A stretch of DNA of 64,000 nucleotides from Dyella sp. S184 (GTDB lineage Bacteria; Pseudomonadota; Gammaproteobacteria; Xanthomonadales; Rhodanobacteraceae), in contig NZ_LMUE01000002.1 of the NCBI RefSeq assembly GCF_009766065.1, positions 423,731 through 487,730 of the forward strand, in the 5' to 3' direction. This document shows, piece after piece, positions 57,201 to 64,000 of the stretch (position 1 is the stretch's first letter; every line of letters begins with the position of its first letter). Under the pieces are notes generated by a model that searched no databases, had not been told where the DNA came from, and saw only the letters and a list, made by a program, of their open reading frames with translations. The translations under genes were made by a program, and so were the position numbers.

Positions 57201-58340
57201 CTAACGCTCCTCGCATTGGTTTAGACCGTAGGCTTGCCAAAGCATATTCAGTGCGTCGACCCAAGATTGTTGGACATCCTGTTCTTGTAGGACGTCCTCA
57301 ACATATTGAGGCGGGACTACGAGTTCATGCTTTGGTGCAGAGGCGGCAACCATGGACACTCCGTTATCGTTGTACCAGAGGTCCGCAAGATGGATGCGAA
57401 AAAGGGCAACGGATACGAGCACAGGCCCGGCAAGTCCCTGACTCAAGAAAAAAGCAGGAGTGTCTGCCAAAGTTCTTTTGACGTGATTGGCCAAAACTCC
57501 ACCATGAATAGTAGGAGCGCCTACTTGATTCCTAGGTTGGCAGCTACGTACTGATTCTATTGATCCGTCACGAAACAGTTGCAAATGTGCCTGTTCTCGC
57601 GCACCACTTGGGTATGCGACCAAACCCTCAAAATTTCTATGGGTGTTGAACGCGCCACTTAGGGGCAACAGATTTGTGATGCTTTTGACGCTTCCGGATA
57701 GATCGATCGGCGGTCTTTGTTGAAAGTAGCTGACAAGCGGAACAACGTGAATGACCACCACTGGACCAGCACAGACGGGCATGGTATTGCGCCCCTCTCG
57801 TATTTCATTTAATCGCTGTTCCACCCACTCACGGGCTCGGGTCAGCGCTGACGAATTTCGGTCAAACGCTGCTCGCAATTCTTGATGCGTATAGTCCAGC
57901 ACTAGGTTCCCTCGTCTTAGCACGAAGCGTTTATGACCAGTCTGACCACACCAATGCGGGCCTCCGTAACTGGCAAATATTTTTAAAGCGAGAACATAAC
58001 CTTCAGCATATTGAAGGGTTGAAAATTGCAGGCCTTGTATCCGCGGCTCAACCAGTGAATCGGCCAAACTCCTGAGCCGGAGCTCTACATCGTTTGGTGA
58101 TTCCGAGAAATTACTTAGCGGAGCGAGCCGCGGTCGTCCATCATCTTCCTCTGCAACGCCGAACAAAATAACGCCGCCTGTAGAATTGGCAAACGCCGAA
58201 ATATCTTTTATGAATTCTTTGGTTCCTTTGTCGGATCTGTCAGGTAATGTTTCTTTGAATTCCAGTTCCTGACCTTCCCGTATAGCGTTGCCGATGATGG
58301 CGTTGACCCAATCATTGTCCACTACGTTCTGCGTCGACAT
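57201..58340 (-). CDS. AlbA_2/Schlafen-like ATP-binding domain protein
   Basis: A 379-aa protein. The N-terminal domain (residues about 15-130) has GQELEFKETLPDR and FIKDISAFANSTGGVILFGV, the signature of the AlbA_2 (divergent AAA-4) domain shared with Schlafens, where the E-F-K-E residues may form a nuclease or nucleotide site. The C-terminal 200 residues are not recognised. Proteins of this type occur as regulators and as defence components. GGGGAAG precedes the ATG. A GC-rich perfect hairpin lies upstream at 58380-58408. Confidence 0.8.
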   Translation of the reverse strand: MSTQNVVDNDWVNAIIGNAIREGQELEFKETLPDRSDKGTKEFIKDISAFANSTGGVILFGVAEEDDGRPRLAPLSNFSESPNDVELRLRSLADSLVEPRIQGLQFSTLQYAEGYVLALKIFASYGGPHWCGQTGHKRFVLRRGNLVLDYTHQELRAAFDRNSSALTRAREWVEQRLNEIREGRNTMPVCAGPVVVIHVVPLVSYFQQRPPIDLSGSVKSITNLLPLSGAFNTHRNFEGLVAYPSGAREQAHLQLFRDGSIESVRSCQPRNQVGAPTIHGGVLANHVKRTLADTPAFFLSQGLAGPVLVSVALFRIHLADLWYNDNGVSMVAASAPKHELVVPPQYVEDVLQEQDVQQSWVDALNMLWQAYGLNQCEER

Positions 58341-58379
58341 TCGCTTCCCCAGTACTCAAAGTCCACCAGCATTGTGCCT

Positions 58380-58408
58380 TTAGGCGCGCGCAGTATGCGC
58401 GCGCCTAA
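58380..58408. repeat. Perfect GC-rich hairpin
   Basis: TTAGGCGCGCGCA, GTA, TGCGCGCGCCTAA: 13-bp arms. It overlaps the stop of the 133-aa gene and precedes the AlbA_2-type gene, with no T tract, so it may attenuate transcription or protect the 3' end. Confidence 0.7.
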
Positions 58409-58806
58409 TATTCTTCATCGACTGCTAGTGCATGCAGGACGAGCGCTACGAGTAGACAAAAACCGTTTCTCCGCACTGCCAACTTCTTACCCTCGCGGCC
58501 CTGCATGCTTGCTCCAGAAACTTGGAGAATGCGCACGGTTGCTTCGGTCAATTCGCGGCCGTCCGGCCCGAGTTGGAGAGACATGTCCGCTCCCTGTTCA
58601 CCGAGCCAATGAATGATGGTGCCGCGCTCTAACTCGGCGTGAATCGTATCGAACGTAGCGGTCTTGCCTTGGTCCGCAAGTGAGTTACCCCACAATGCGA
58701 CCCAACCAAGTTGCCCTTTGATGTCTTCCCGAATCATGACCCACTCCCGCCCCGAATGAGGGTCGAGCATAACCGCGCTTGTGCGACCTAAACGGATCAA
58801 AGTCAC
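58405..58806 (-). CDS. Hypothetical protein (133 aa)
   Basis: Family not recognised. It starts with GTG (MTLIRLGRTSAVMLDPHSGR). The sequence is a soluble mix with a hydrophobic end (GFCLLVALVLHALAVDEEY). It is 39 bp ahead of the hairpin and probably in one transcript with the AlbA_2-type gene. WVALWGNSLADQGKTATFDT hints at a small alpha/beta fold. Confidence 0.55.
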   Translation of the reverse strand: MTLIRLGRTSAVMLDPHSGREWVMIREDIKGQLGWVALWGNSLADQGKTATFDTIHAELERGTIIHWLGEQGADMSLQLGPDGRELTEATVRILQVSGASMQGREGKKLAVRRNGFCLLVALVLHALAVDEEY

Positions 58807-58900
58807 TTATTTCATGGACGCGGCATCGTGACGAGTGGGATTGCTCGGCTCATCCTGAGCCTCACCCCTCCGCGCTGCGCGCTACGAGGTCAGTCTGCGG

Positions 58901-58933
58901 TTGTCCGAATTCGTTCCAGACGAATTCGGACAA
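58901..58933. repeat. Perfect inverted repeat with EcoRI-like core
   Basis: TTGTCCGAATTCGT, TCCAG, ACGAATTCGGACAA; 14-bp arms without mismatch. No T tract. Function unknown. Confidence 0.8.
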
Positions 58934-58959
58934 ACCGTGGGTTCTCGTTCCCGTCGTCA

Positions 58960-59009
58960 CCGCCAGAAACGCAAAACGCCCCGTGTGGGGCGTTTTGCGT
59001 TTCTGGCGG
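58960..59009. terminator. 23-bp-stem hairpin, terminator-like
   Basis: CCGCCAGAAACGCAAAACGC plus CCC, loop GTGT, and the exact complement. A and T runs within the stem (CAAAACG/CGTTTTG) resemble a bidirectional terminator. It immediately precedes the tRNA-like 3' end. Confidence 0.75.
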
Positions 59010-59188
59010 AGAGTGTGGGATCAGATCAAACCCCTCTCCTTCCAAGCCTTACCACTGCACAAACCGCTAGGTTGTTGATACCGAAGTGTGGTGCGATCTT
59101 GGTGGCGTTGATTGCGTCCGTCAACAAGTACCTTCAGCTTCGTGCCTCGAAGGCTACGCACCATCAATGGGCAATAAGACACTGAGAA

Positions 59189-60910
59189 TTAAGTTGTCTT
59201 TTCACCCTGCCCCCTGATAGCGCCTCTAACCTCATCTAAGGAAAGCCAGCGCTTTTTAGAATGAACAATTCGATGACAGTTCGAGCATAAAAGAGCCAAG
59301 TCTTCGACCTTGGTCGTCTCACCTTCCACCAAAGTATGCACCGGCTTCGTGTGATGTACATCGATGATTCCGGTACCAGCGATTCCATATGCACGCTCGA
59401 AATCAAAGCCACAAGCCTCGCAAAAAAGTCGCTTATGGGTCTTCAAGGCTTGTCTCTTTGCAGCTTCAGTCAATTTCTTACTTCGCTCCCTCCTCCGATG
59501 AAGTCTTGTGAGGATTCTTCCTTCGGGTGCTTCCTGAACATCCATTTCATCGGCGAAGTCCAAGTCCGGAGGTGTATCACTCCGTATGGAAGCCTTTATG
59601 GCACTCGCGACCGACGACAAACGTTCCCGATCATTCGCAAACTCGTCCCAAACTTCTAGTTCAAGTTTGCCTCCTCGCTGTAGCCCAACTTTCCCAGCAT
59701 CAATGAACTGAGGGTCAAAACGTCTGAAGTTCATCAACTTCATATAGACGCCGTTGGCGTTGCGATACGCCCCATCATTGGAAAGTCCAAGCAGCCGCCC
59801 GAGGTCGCCTAAAAGCACTGAGAGATCAACAATTTCATCGCTTTGCTTCCCGGGTGGGTTACCGCCGTGCTGCACATATAGGTCAAGCGCCAAAATCAGC
59901 TCGTCACGTACCCAAGTTGGGTTTCGTCTTGAGGCATCGTCGACAAGTTCTTCGACATCTGGCACATCGGGGGACTTTTGAAGACCCATTGCCCAAATTC
60001 TGACTGCATCCTCCTCTTCTGTAAGAGCGGCTTTCCAAACGATATGCGCCATTGATGGCACCCGTTCAGTTTCTTTCTCGATGAGCGCAAAATCATCTTC
60101 AGTCCAACCATGAGACCGCGCTGCTGCCTGCATGTTGGGGATGGGGAATGCCCATGTCCTATCTTGCTTCGACCAGGCCCGAGAGAACGGAGCGTCCGAA
60201 GCACATCCAAGCGGAGGAAGTCCGACGCGAAAACATGCGTAGTCAATCCGCGATTGAAGATTCCCGTAGACCTGACCAAAGCGCTGCAAGTCGCCGAAGC
60301 CAATCGCCTCAGCGGCGTCCGCGTTTGTGAAATTCGATAAAACGCCACCAGAAGTTTCTGCTCGAGTTCTAAACCAATCGAGCAAGGCCCGTGTCCTTTC
60401 TTGCGTGTTGCTGTGGGTTGCGGCAGGCGGCTCCGTCGTTGGATTTGGCTCACCGAGAGTGCGACGTGAAAACCAGAGCGCTCGTGCGGAAAACTCCTCA
60501 GGGTGGTCGAGTACGATCCTTTCGTAGGAAAGTTCTTCCAGATCGGCATCAATCAAAGTCTTGAAACCCTGGGTTGGCTTGCGCTGAGAGACGGAAGTCT
60601 CAGCGGCGTCGATCAGGCCCCTGTTACGCAACTGCGTGAACGTACGTCCAGGATATTTCTCCTGCTTTTGCATGAGACCCACGTATTCGGCAACCGCCTT
60701 AACGATCTTCGACTCGGCAGGGGAAAGCTCGGAAAGAACGAGTCCAGTTTTTTCAGTGATGAGAGCCATGCCAAGTTCGGTAGCACGGTCTCGAATCGCA
60801 GTTTGGATCTCATCGTTAAACGCTCCTCTAGACCTAACATTCTTCTCGAAGGTCCGCAGAGCTTTCCAGTCATTCAGATTCCGAATTGTTCGAGCAATCT
60901 TCTCGTCCAT
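59189..60910 (-). CDS. McrA-like HNH endonuclease
   Basis: A 573-aa nuclease with a C-terminal HNH domain: CEACGFDFERAYG, then GIIDVHHTKPVHTLVEG and LLCSNCHRIVHSKKRWLSL, with two Cys pairs for structural zinc and HH for the metal. The middle contains VRDELILALDLYVQHGGNPP and GLSNDGAYRNANGVYMKLMN, matching the head domain of ScoMcrA-like modification-dependent nucleases. It probably cleaves modified (5mC or phosphorothioate) foreign DNA. The first 200 residues are not recognised. It is 73 bp downstream of the HslV-like gene on the same strand. Confidence 0.85.
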   Translation of the reverse strand: MDEKIARTIRNLNDWKALRTFEKNVRSRGAFNDEIQTAIRDRATELGMALITEKTGLVLSELSPAESKIVKAVAEYVGLMQKQEKYPGRTFTQLRNRGLIDAAETSVSQRKPTQGFKTLIDADLEELSYERIVLDHPEEFSARALWFSRRTLGEPNPTTEPPAATHSNTQERTRALLDWFRTRAETSGGVLSNFTNADAAEAIGFGDLQRFGQVYGNLQSRIDYACFRVGLPPLGCASDAPFSRAWSKQDRTWAFPIPNMQAAARSHGWTEDDFALIEKETERVPSMAHIVWKAALTEEEDAVRIWAMGLQKSPDVPDVEELVDDASRRNPTWVRDELILALDLYVQHGGNPPGKQSDEIVDLSVLLGDLGRLLGLSNDGAYRNANGVYMKLMNFRRFDPQFIDAGKVGLQRGGKLELEVWDEFANDRERLSSVASAIKASIRSDTPPDLDFADEMDVQEAPEGRILTRLHRRRERSKKLTEAAKRQALKTHKRLFCEACGFDFERAYGIAGTGIIDVHHTKPVHTLVEGETTKVEDLALLCSNCHRIVHSKKRWLSLDEVRGAIRGQGEKTT

Positions 60911-60983
60911 GCTTGTCTACCTTTCTAAAAATAACCTCCGCTTGGCCAAAGGAAATACCGACAGGGCTAAGCTATCTAGCTTG

Positions 60984-61763
60984 TCAGATCTTCTTAAGGC
61001 CATGTGGTCTTGCGTGCGGCTGGGCGCCTATCATGCGCTTCGTTGACCGATGGTCACAGCGCTCAAATAGATCATTGCGCCACTCAATCGAATCCAAGTC
61101 TGTTTCTGGCGCCGGAACCATTCCACCTAAGGAAAGTTCGCCATCCCAGATGATCCCAAATTCTTGGGCCGGCTTCGTTCGAAATATTCCCGCGAGTTGA
61201 GGCGGACCTCCGGTTCGGGGGTCGCGACCACTTCGCAATGCATCACAAAAACCTGAAAACACGCTTCGACTCGTTCGTCCCGATACTCCATGGCTCATCC
61301 AACGCCTTACTTCACTGGTTGCGTAGTGCCCACCGGATCCATAAGCACAAACGACGTCTGATATTTCAGTCGAAACTGCATGTTCAAGTTGGTTCCACAC
61401 ACCCGCTCTGCACTCGTGCGCTGTAACAATAAAAGATGAAGCCATCCCGCTTCCTAACCGTCGCGCAAAGATGACCGCAGTGTTCTCAAGAACACTGAGC
61501 TGATATTCAGACGACAGTGCAGTAAGACGATGATGCAGTAAGGCATCGGTAACCGGACCATCCAGCAAGCCTAAGAGTAAATTTTGCGAGAGCGTGACGT
61601 CACCCGCAAACGCAAGTACTTCGGCGTTACCGACCCGAACTGCAAGCTTTCTACCGTTGTTCCATGTCCTGTTGGTTCCCCAGGAAAACCTGCTGTCAGC
61701 TGCGATATACAGCGATGACGTTCCCCTCGAATCTACACCGCACCAGCAAACTAAAGTCGTCAC
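60984..61763 (-). CDS. HslV/proteasome-beta-like Ntn hydrolase
   Basis: A 259-aa protein whose start recalls HslV. GTG codes Met, followed by TTLVCWCGVDSRGTSSLYIA, then ADSRFSW ... NGRKLAV and AEVLAFAGDVTLSQNLLLGL. This matches the proteasome-fold pattern: N-terminal Thr exposed by Met removal, Asp about 20 residues later, Lys further on, and an A-G-x-x-x(D/S) helix. The C-terminal 100 residues (SGRTSRSVFSGFCDALRSGR) are not recognised. No HslU or other AAA+ gene is nearby. The Ntn-hydrolase call is from motif spacing; the protease or amidase substrate is unknown. Confidence 0.65.
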   Translation of the reverse strand: MTTLVCWCGVDSRGTSSLYIAADSRFSWGTNRTWNNGRKLAVRVGNAEVLAFAGDVTLSQNLLLGLLDGPVTDALLHHRLTALSSEYQLSVLENTAVIFARRLGSGMASSFIVTAHECRAGVWNQLEHAVSTEISDVVCAYGSGGHYATSEVRRWMSHGVSGRTSRSVFSGFCDALRSGRDPRTGGPPQLAGIFRTKPAQEFGIIWDGELSLGGMVPAPETDLDSIEWRNDLFERCDHRSTKRMIGAQPHARPHGLKKI

Positions 61764-61864
61764 CTTCTTATTCCACCCTTATCTTGGATACACTAGATGG
61801 GCGACTCCCCGGCCCTCCACCATTATTGATGTCGACTTTCTATGGGGGGCAGCTCGAGGAGCAA

Positions 61865-61896
61865 CCTACCGGCACATCACCCGATGTGCCGGTAGG
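61865..61896. repeat. Perfect hairpin between divergent genes
   Basis: CCTACCGGCACATC, ACCC, GATGTGCCGGTAGG, with 14-bp arms. It lies between the HslV-like start and the H-NS-like start and could regulate either gene. Confidence 0.7.
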
Positions 61897-61982
61897 GAGG
61901 CGGGGTTACTACTGAACTCTACATCCACATGTCTGCGAATGTGGGAACGAGAATTTTTCGCCTCAACTTTGGAAAATCATTT

Positions 61983-62399
61983 ATGGCAATCGATCTGAAA
62001 GCATTGTCGCCGAAAGAGCTCCAGGCTCTCATCGCCAATGCCAACGCCCAGATGAAAGAAGCGCATGGCTACATGATTCAGGATGTTCGAAAGAAGATCG
62101 ACGCTTTGCTAAAACTCAGTGGCCTAACTTTGGGTGACGTCTACCCCACTCGTGGCGGCGGGAAAAAGGCTGCTGGCAAGAAAGGAAGCACGGGCTCAGT
62201 TGCACCGAAATACCGTGATCCGTCTGACCCATCTCAGACTTGGTCCGGCCGTGGCCGTCAACCTTTCTGGTTTGCCGCCGCACTCAAGAAGCGTGGCGTG
62301 ACGGCAGAGACCTTGCTGATTGGTGGTGCAACGAAGGCTACATCAACCAAAAAGGCGCCAGTAAAGAAAGCCAAGAAGCCGGCCAAGCCAAAAGTTTGA
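61983..62399 (+). CDS. H-NS-family nucleoid protein
   Basis: A 138-aa DNA-binding protein, likely a xenogeneic silencer. The N-terminal oligomerisation helices are DLKALSPKELQALIANANAQ and IQDVRKKIDALLKLSGLTLG. The DNA-binding motif is the H-NS core in KYRDPSDPSQTWSGRGRQPF. A lysine/alanine-rich linker and tail (KKAPVKKAKKPAKPK) are typical of Xanthomonadales members. The start at 61983 is the conserved MAIDLK. It may silence the AT-rich accessory genes around it. Confidence 0.92.
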   Translation: MAIDLKALSPKELQALIANANAQMKEAHGYMIQDVRKKIDALLKLSGLTLGDVYPTRGGGKKAAGKKGSTGSVAPKYRDPSDPSQTWSGRGRQPFWFAAALKKRGVTAETLLIGGATKATSTKKAPVKKAKKPAKPKV

Positions 62400-62421
62400 C
62401 CGTCAAGGTCATCGAGAACAC

Positions 62422-62449
62422 CAGAGGCGCCGAATGGCGCCTCTGTTTT
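62422..62449 (+). terminator. Terminator after the H-NS-like gene
   Basis: CAGAGGCGCC, GAAT, GGCGCCTCTG, followed by TTTTA. Confidence 0.85.
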
Positions 62450-62524
62450 ATCTGACAACCGGCCCACTACGTGGTCACGCCAAGACGCAATCAGATCTAA
62501 AAAGCACGAACTTTCCACTGCTAC

Positions 62525-62591
62525 AAAACCGGGGTCAGAGTCGGCTTTCCAAGGCGGCGACATCAAAGAAGGGCACTCTGACCCCTGTTTT
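62525..62591. repeat. GGGTCAGAGT-type inverted element
   Basis: AAAACCGGGGTCAGAGT at 62525-62541 and ACTCTGACCCCTGTTTT at 62575-62591 are imperfect inverted ends, with the T tract on the minus side. It directly follows the nuclease gene stop and may terminate it. Confidence 0.65.
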
Positions 62592-62594
62592 AGT

Positions 62595-64000
62595 TTACCG
62601 GTGCTTACGACTTTTCCTGCGAGCCTTCCGCTCAGACTTCCTTTTCGCTATCGCTTTTCCTTTATTATTGCTGGTTTTCTTTTCGGCAGCATAACTTTTT
62701 GCGCCGCTTTGCGAAACTGATCCTCCAACACGCCTGAAGGCAGGTGGTGTCGGTGTGACCGTGATGGTTTCGCCGGTTAGCTCTGCAAGGTAAATCTCAT
62801 CAAAAATATCCGAATAATTAGGATTTAGAACATACATTTTTCCGTCATCAACGGGGATTTTTTCAAGTCCCTCATGCATTATATGAAAGCCGGCATATTC
62901 CAGCTCGTCGGAGCCCCATACACGGCCATGCAGAGTTCTTCTAATCCCGAGGTATCTAGTCAAATCTGATTCATGCATTCCGATATGTCGAAAAGTTTGA
63001 ACCAACGATTCCATATCAAATTCGCATATCACCCAGGGGTAAGGTACATCTTCTGGCTTCTCGAGAAGTAAGTCTAAATTTGTGGCCAACGGCCCATAAT
63101 CGTCCCTCATAAAGCAGACGCTAAAAACGTTATCGTAATCAGTTGCTACAAGACTAAGAATTTCCTCTCCTTCTGAGCTGAAGAGCGCGACGACCCCCTC
63201 TTCGTCAAGCCTTCTGCGGAGGTGTTCCGATTGATCGAACGCCTTCTGAATTCCGCGATTGCTCGCAAAATGATGCTGAATGCGCGTATAGGCTCGTTCG
63301 GGATCACGAAAAGGTGCCGGGGGTGGCGACGCCTTGGCCTCTACAATATACAAATTACGGTCGCTTACAGCTATTACATCATGTTCAAATTGCGCATCTT
63401 GAGTCTCGCACAAATTCGAGTAAATGACTGCACCTTCGTCCAGAAGCTCTGCCATCAAGCTTTTTGCCTTTCTCTCCAACAGCGCATCTCTATTGCGTAA
63501 ATAGCGATCTTTGGCCCTCGATTTTATCACGGAGCTTTCGAACGTGAGGCGTATGGCGTCATGGATGTGGTTAGGCGACGGACAGAAATAGCTCTCCTCG
63601 TTAATGCGAAATAATGGCTTGAATTGAGCAGGATTCGCTTCCGTTATATAGGTCATACTGATATTTTCGCCACGCCGTAACGTGAAAGCAGACAGAAACC
63701 TTTCAACAACGTCGGATCGTACTCGCAATTCTTCTGATTTGAATTCGTACATCTCATCTATTGCCTGATGAAATCTCGCAGAAGTTTCTCCCGCCCCGAC
63801 TAATTCCATGTCAAATCTAGATCTATCCCATTTCTCGGATCGCGCTTTAACCATCATTTCTTGCCGAAATTCATCTAAGGATTTACCTAGATCGTATACG
63901 TCATCAAGACGATGCTGAAGAATTCGACCAATATCTTTAGCGACCTCGAGTGCCTCATCTACAGATAATCCATACGCTTCTACGATTATGTCATTGAAAG
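62595..64000 (-). CDS. PD-(D/E)XK-type nuclease domain protein (partial)
   Basis: The frame is open to the window end, so the N-terminus is missing; an internal ATG at 63857 is not needed as a start because FNDIIVEAYGLSVDEALEVA continues upstream in frame. The middle contains QFEHDVIAVSDRNLYIVEAK, the D...ExK pattern of restriction-like nucleases (NERD-like), and DPERAYTRIQHHFASNRGIQ. The C-terminus is a strongly basic tail (KRKSERKARRKSRKHR). At least 468 residues are visible. Low GC compared with the core genes suggests transfer. Specific role unknown. Confidence 0.7.
   Translation of the reverse strand, partial: FNDIIVEAYGLSVDEALEVAKDIGRILQHRLDDVYDLGKSLDEFRQEMMVKARSEKWDRSRFDMELVGAGETSARFHQAIDEMYEFKSEELRVRSDVVERFLSAFTLRRGENISMTYITEANPAQFKPLFRINEESYFCPSPNHIHDAIRLTFESSVIKSRAKDRYLRNRDALLERKAKSLMAELLDEGAVIYSNLCETQDAQFEHDVIAVSDRNLYIVEAKASPPPAPFRDPERAYTRIQHHFASNRGIQKAFDQSEHLRRRLDEEGVVALFSSEGEEILSLVATDYDNVFSVCFMRDDYGPLATNLDLLLEKPEDVPYPWVICEFDMESLVQTFRHIGMHESDLTRYLGIRRTLHGRVWGSDELEYAGFHIMHEGLEKIPVDDGKMYVLNPNYSDIFDEIYLAELTGETITVTPTPPAFRRVGGSVSQSGAKSYAAEKKTSNNKGKAIAKRKSERKARRKSRKHR

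Larger units (their letters stand above)
58807..59188. other. Gap with two long perfect inverted repeats and a tRNA-like end
   Basis: No gene. It contains a 14-bp-arm palindrome (58901-58933), a 23-bp-arm hairpin (58960-59009) and directly beside the latter TGGCGGAGAGTGTGGGAT, resembling the complement of a tRNA-Ser 3' end. These mark a likely recombination or island boundary. Confidence 0.55.

Noticed and set aside
58960-59021. A complete tRNA-Ser gene at the hairpin
   Set aside because: Only the last 18 or so bases match a tRNA 3' end; no D-arm, anticodon arm or acceptor partner follows.

Overview
The window looks like a chromosomal segment of a high-GC gammaproteobacterium, most likely of the Xanthomonadales (Rhodanobacter/Dyella/Luteibacter-like). 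This rests on the housekeeping gene set and order (rluC/rne divergent pair, tpiA-secG-tRNA-Leu, epmA-ligA overlap, orn/sbcB divergent pair), an H-NS/MvaT-like protein of the Xanthomonas type, and a chromosomal integron with near-identical ~57-bp attC sites. The genus is inference; I ran no search.

Region 1 (about 1-17.4 kb) is accessory DNA that ends at the tmRNA gene ssrA (minus strand, 17392-17746). A P4-type integrase (16008-17228) sits directly beside the 3' end of ssrA, as expected for an island integrated there. To its left lie a tyrosine recombinase/HTH/AlpA module, a complete chromosomal integron (intI 12185-13129, attI about 11950, five cassettes and five attC sites down to 9453), a large YD-repeat/Rhs secreted protein with a distinct C-terminal tip and a small AT-rich probable immunity gene, remnants of another recombinase, and a type II restriction-modification locus. 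That locus has a C5 methyltransferase with a fused N-terminal HTH facing a SinI-like endonuclease and a second PD-(D/E)XK-like protein.

Region 2 (about 17.4-46.4 kb) is ordinary core genome: ssrA, two small c-type cytochromes, nfuA, phhB, rluC, rne, a GacA/UvrY-type regulator, tRNA-Leu(GAG), secG, tpiA, an SDR, a 2-oxoglutarate/Fe(II)-type oxygenase, glmM, folP, orn, sbcB, a DUF2461 protein, two MFS transporters, aqpZ, epmA, ligA, a CPA2 antiporter, a photolyase, an Nramp-related transporter and a stand-alone receiver protein.

Region 3 (about 46.4-64 kb) is accessory again. It holds a sedolisin-type S53 peptidase, an orphan Hcp, a cupin/cysteine-dioxygenase-like protein, a broken LysR gene, a retropepsin-TPR protein, a LysR regulator divergent from a lipocalin-like gene with a perfect 25-bp palindrome between them, and an XRE regulator. 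Further right is a cluster that looks like a defence or anti-invader neighbourhood: a HEPN/DUF5677-like protein, an AlbA_2/Schlafen-like protein, a McrA-like HNH endonuclease preceded by an HslV/proteasome-like Ntn hydrolase, an H-NS-like silencer, and a PD-(D/E)XK-type nuclease cut by the window end. A short dispersed repeat family with inverted ends is scattered through region 3, together with several long perfect hairpins.

The observations most worth following up are the chromosomal integron inside a tmRNA-adjacent island, the HslV-like protein paired with a McrA-like nuclease, the HTH-methyltransferase with two facing nuclease candidates, the Rhs tip/immunity pair, and the dispersed inverted-repeat family.
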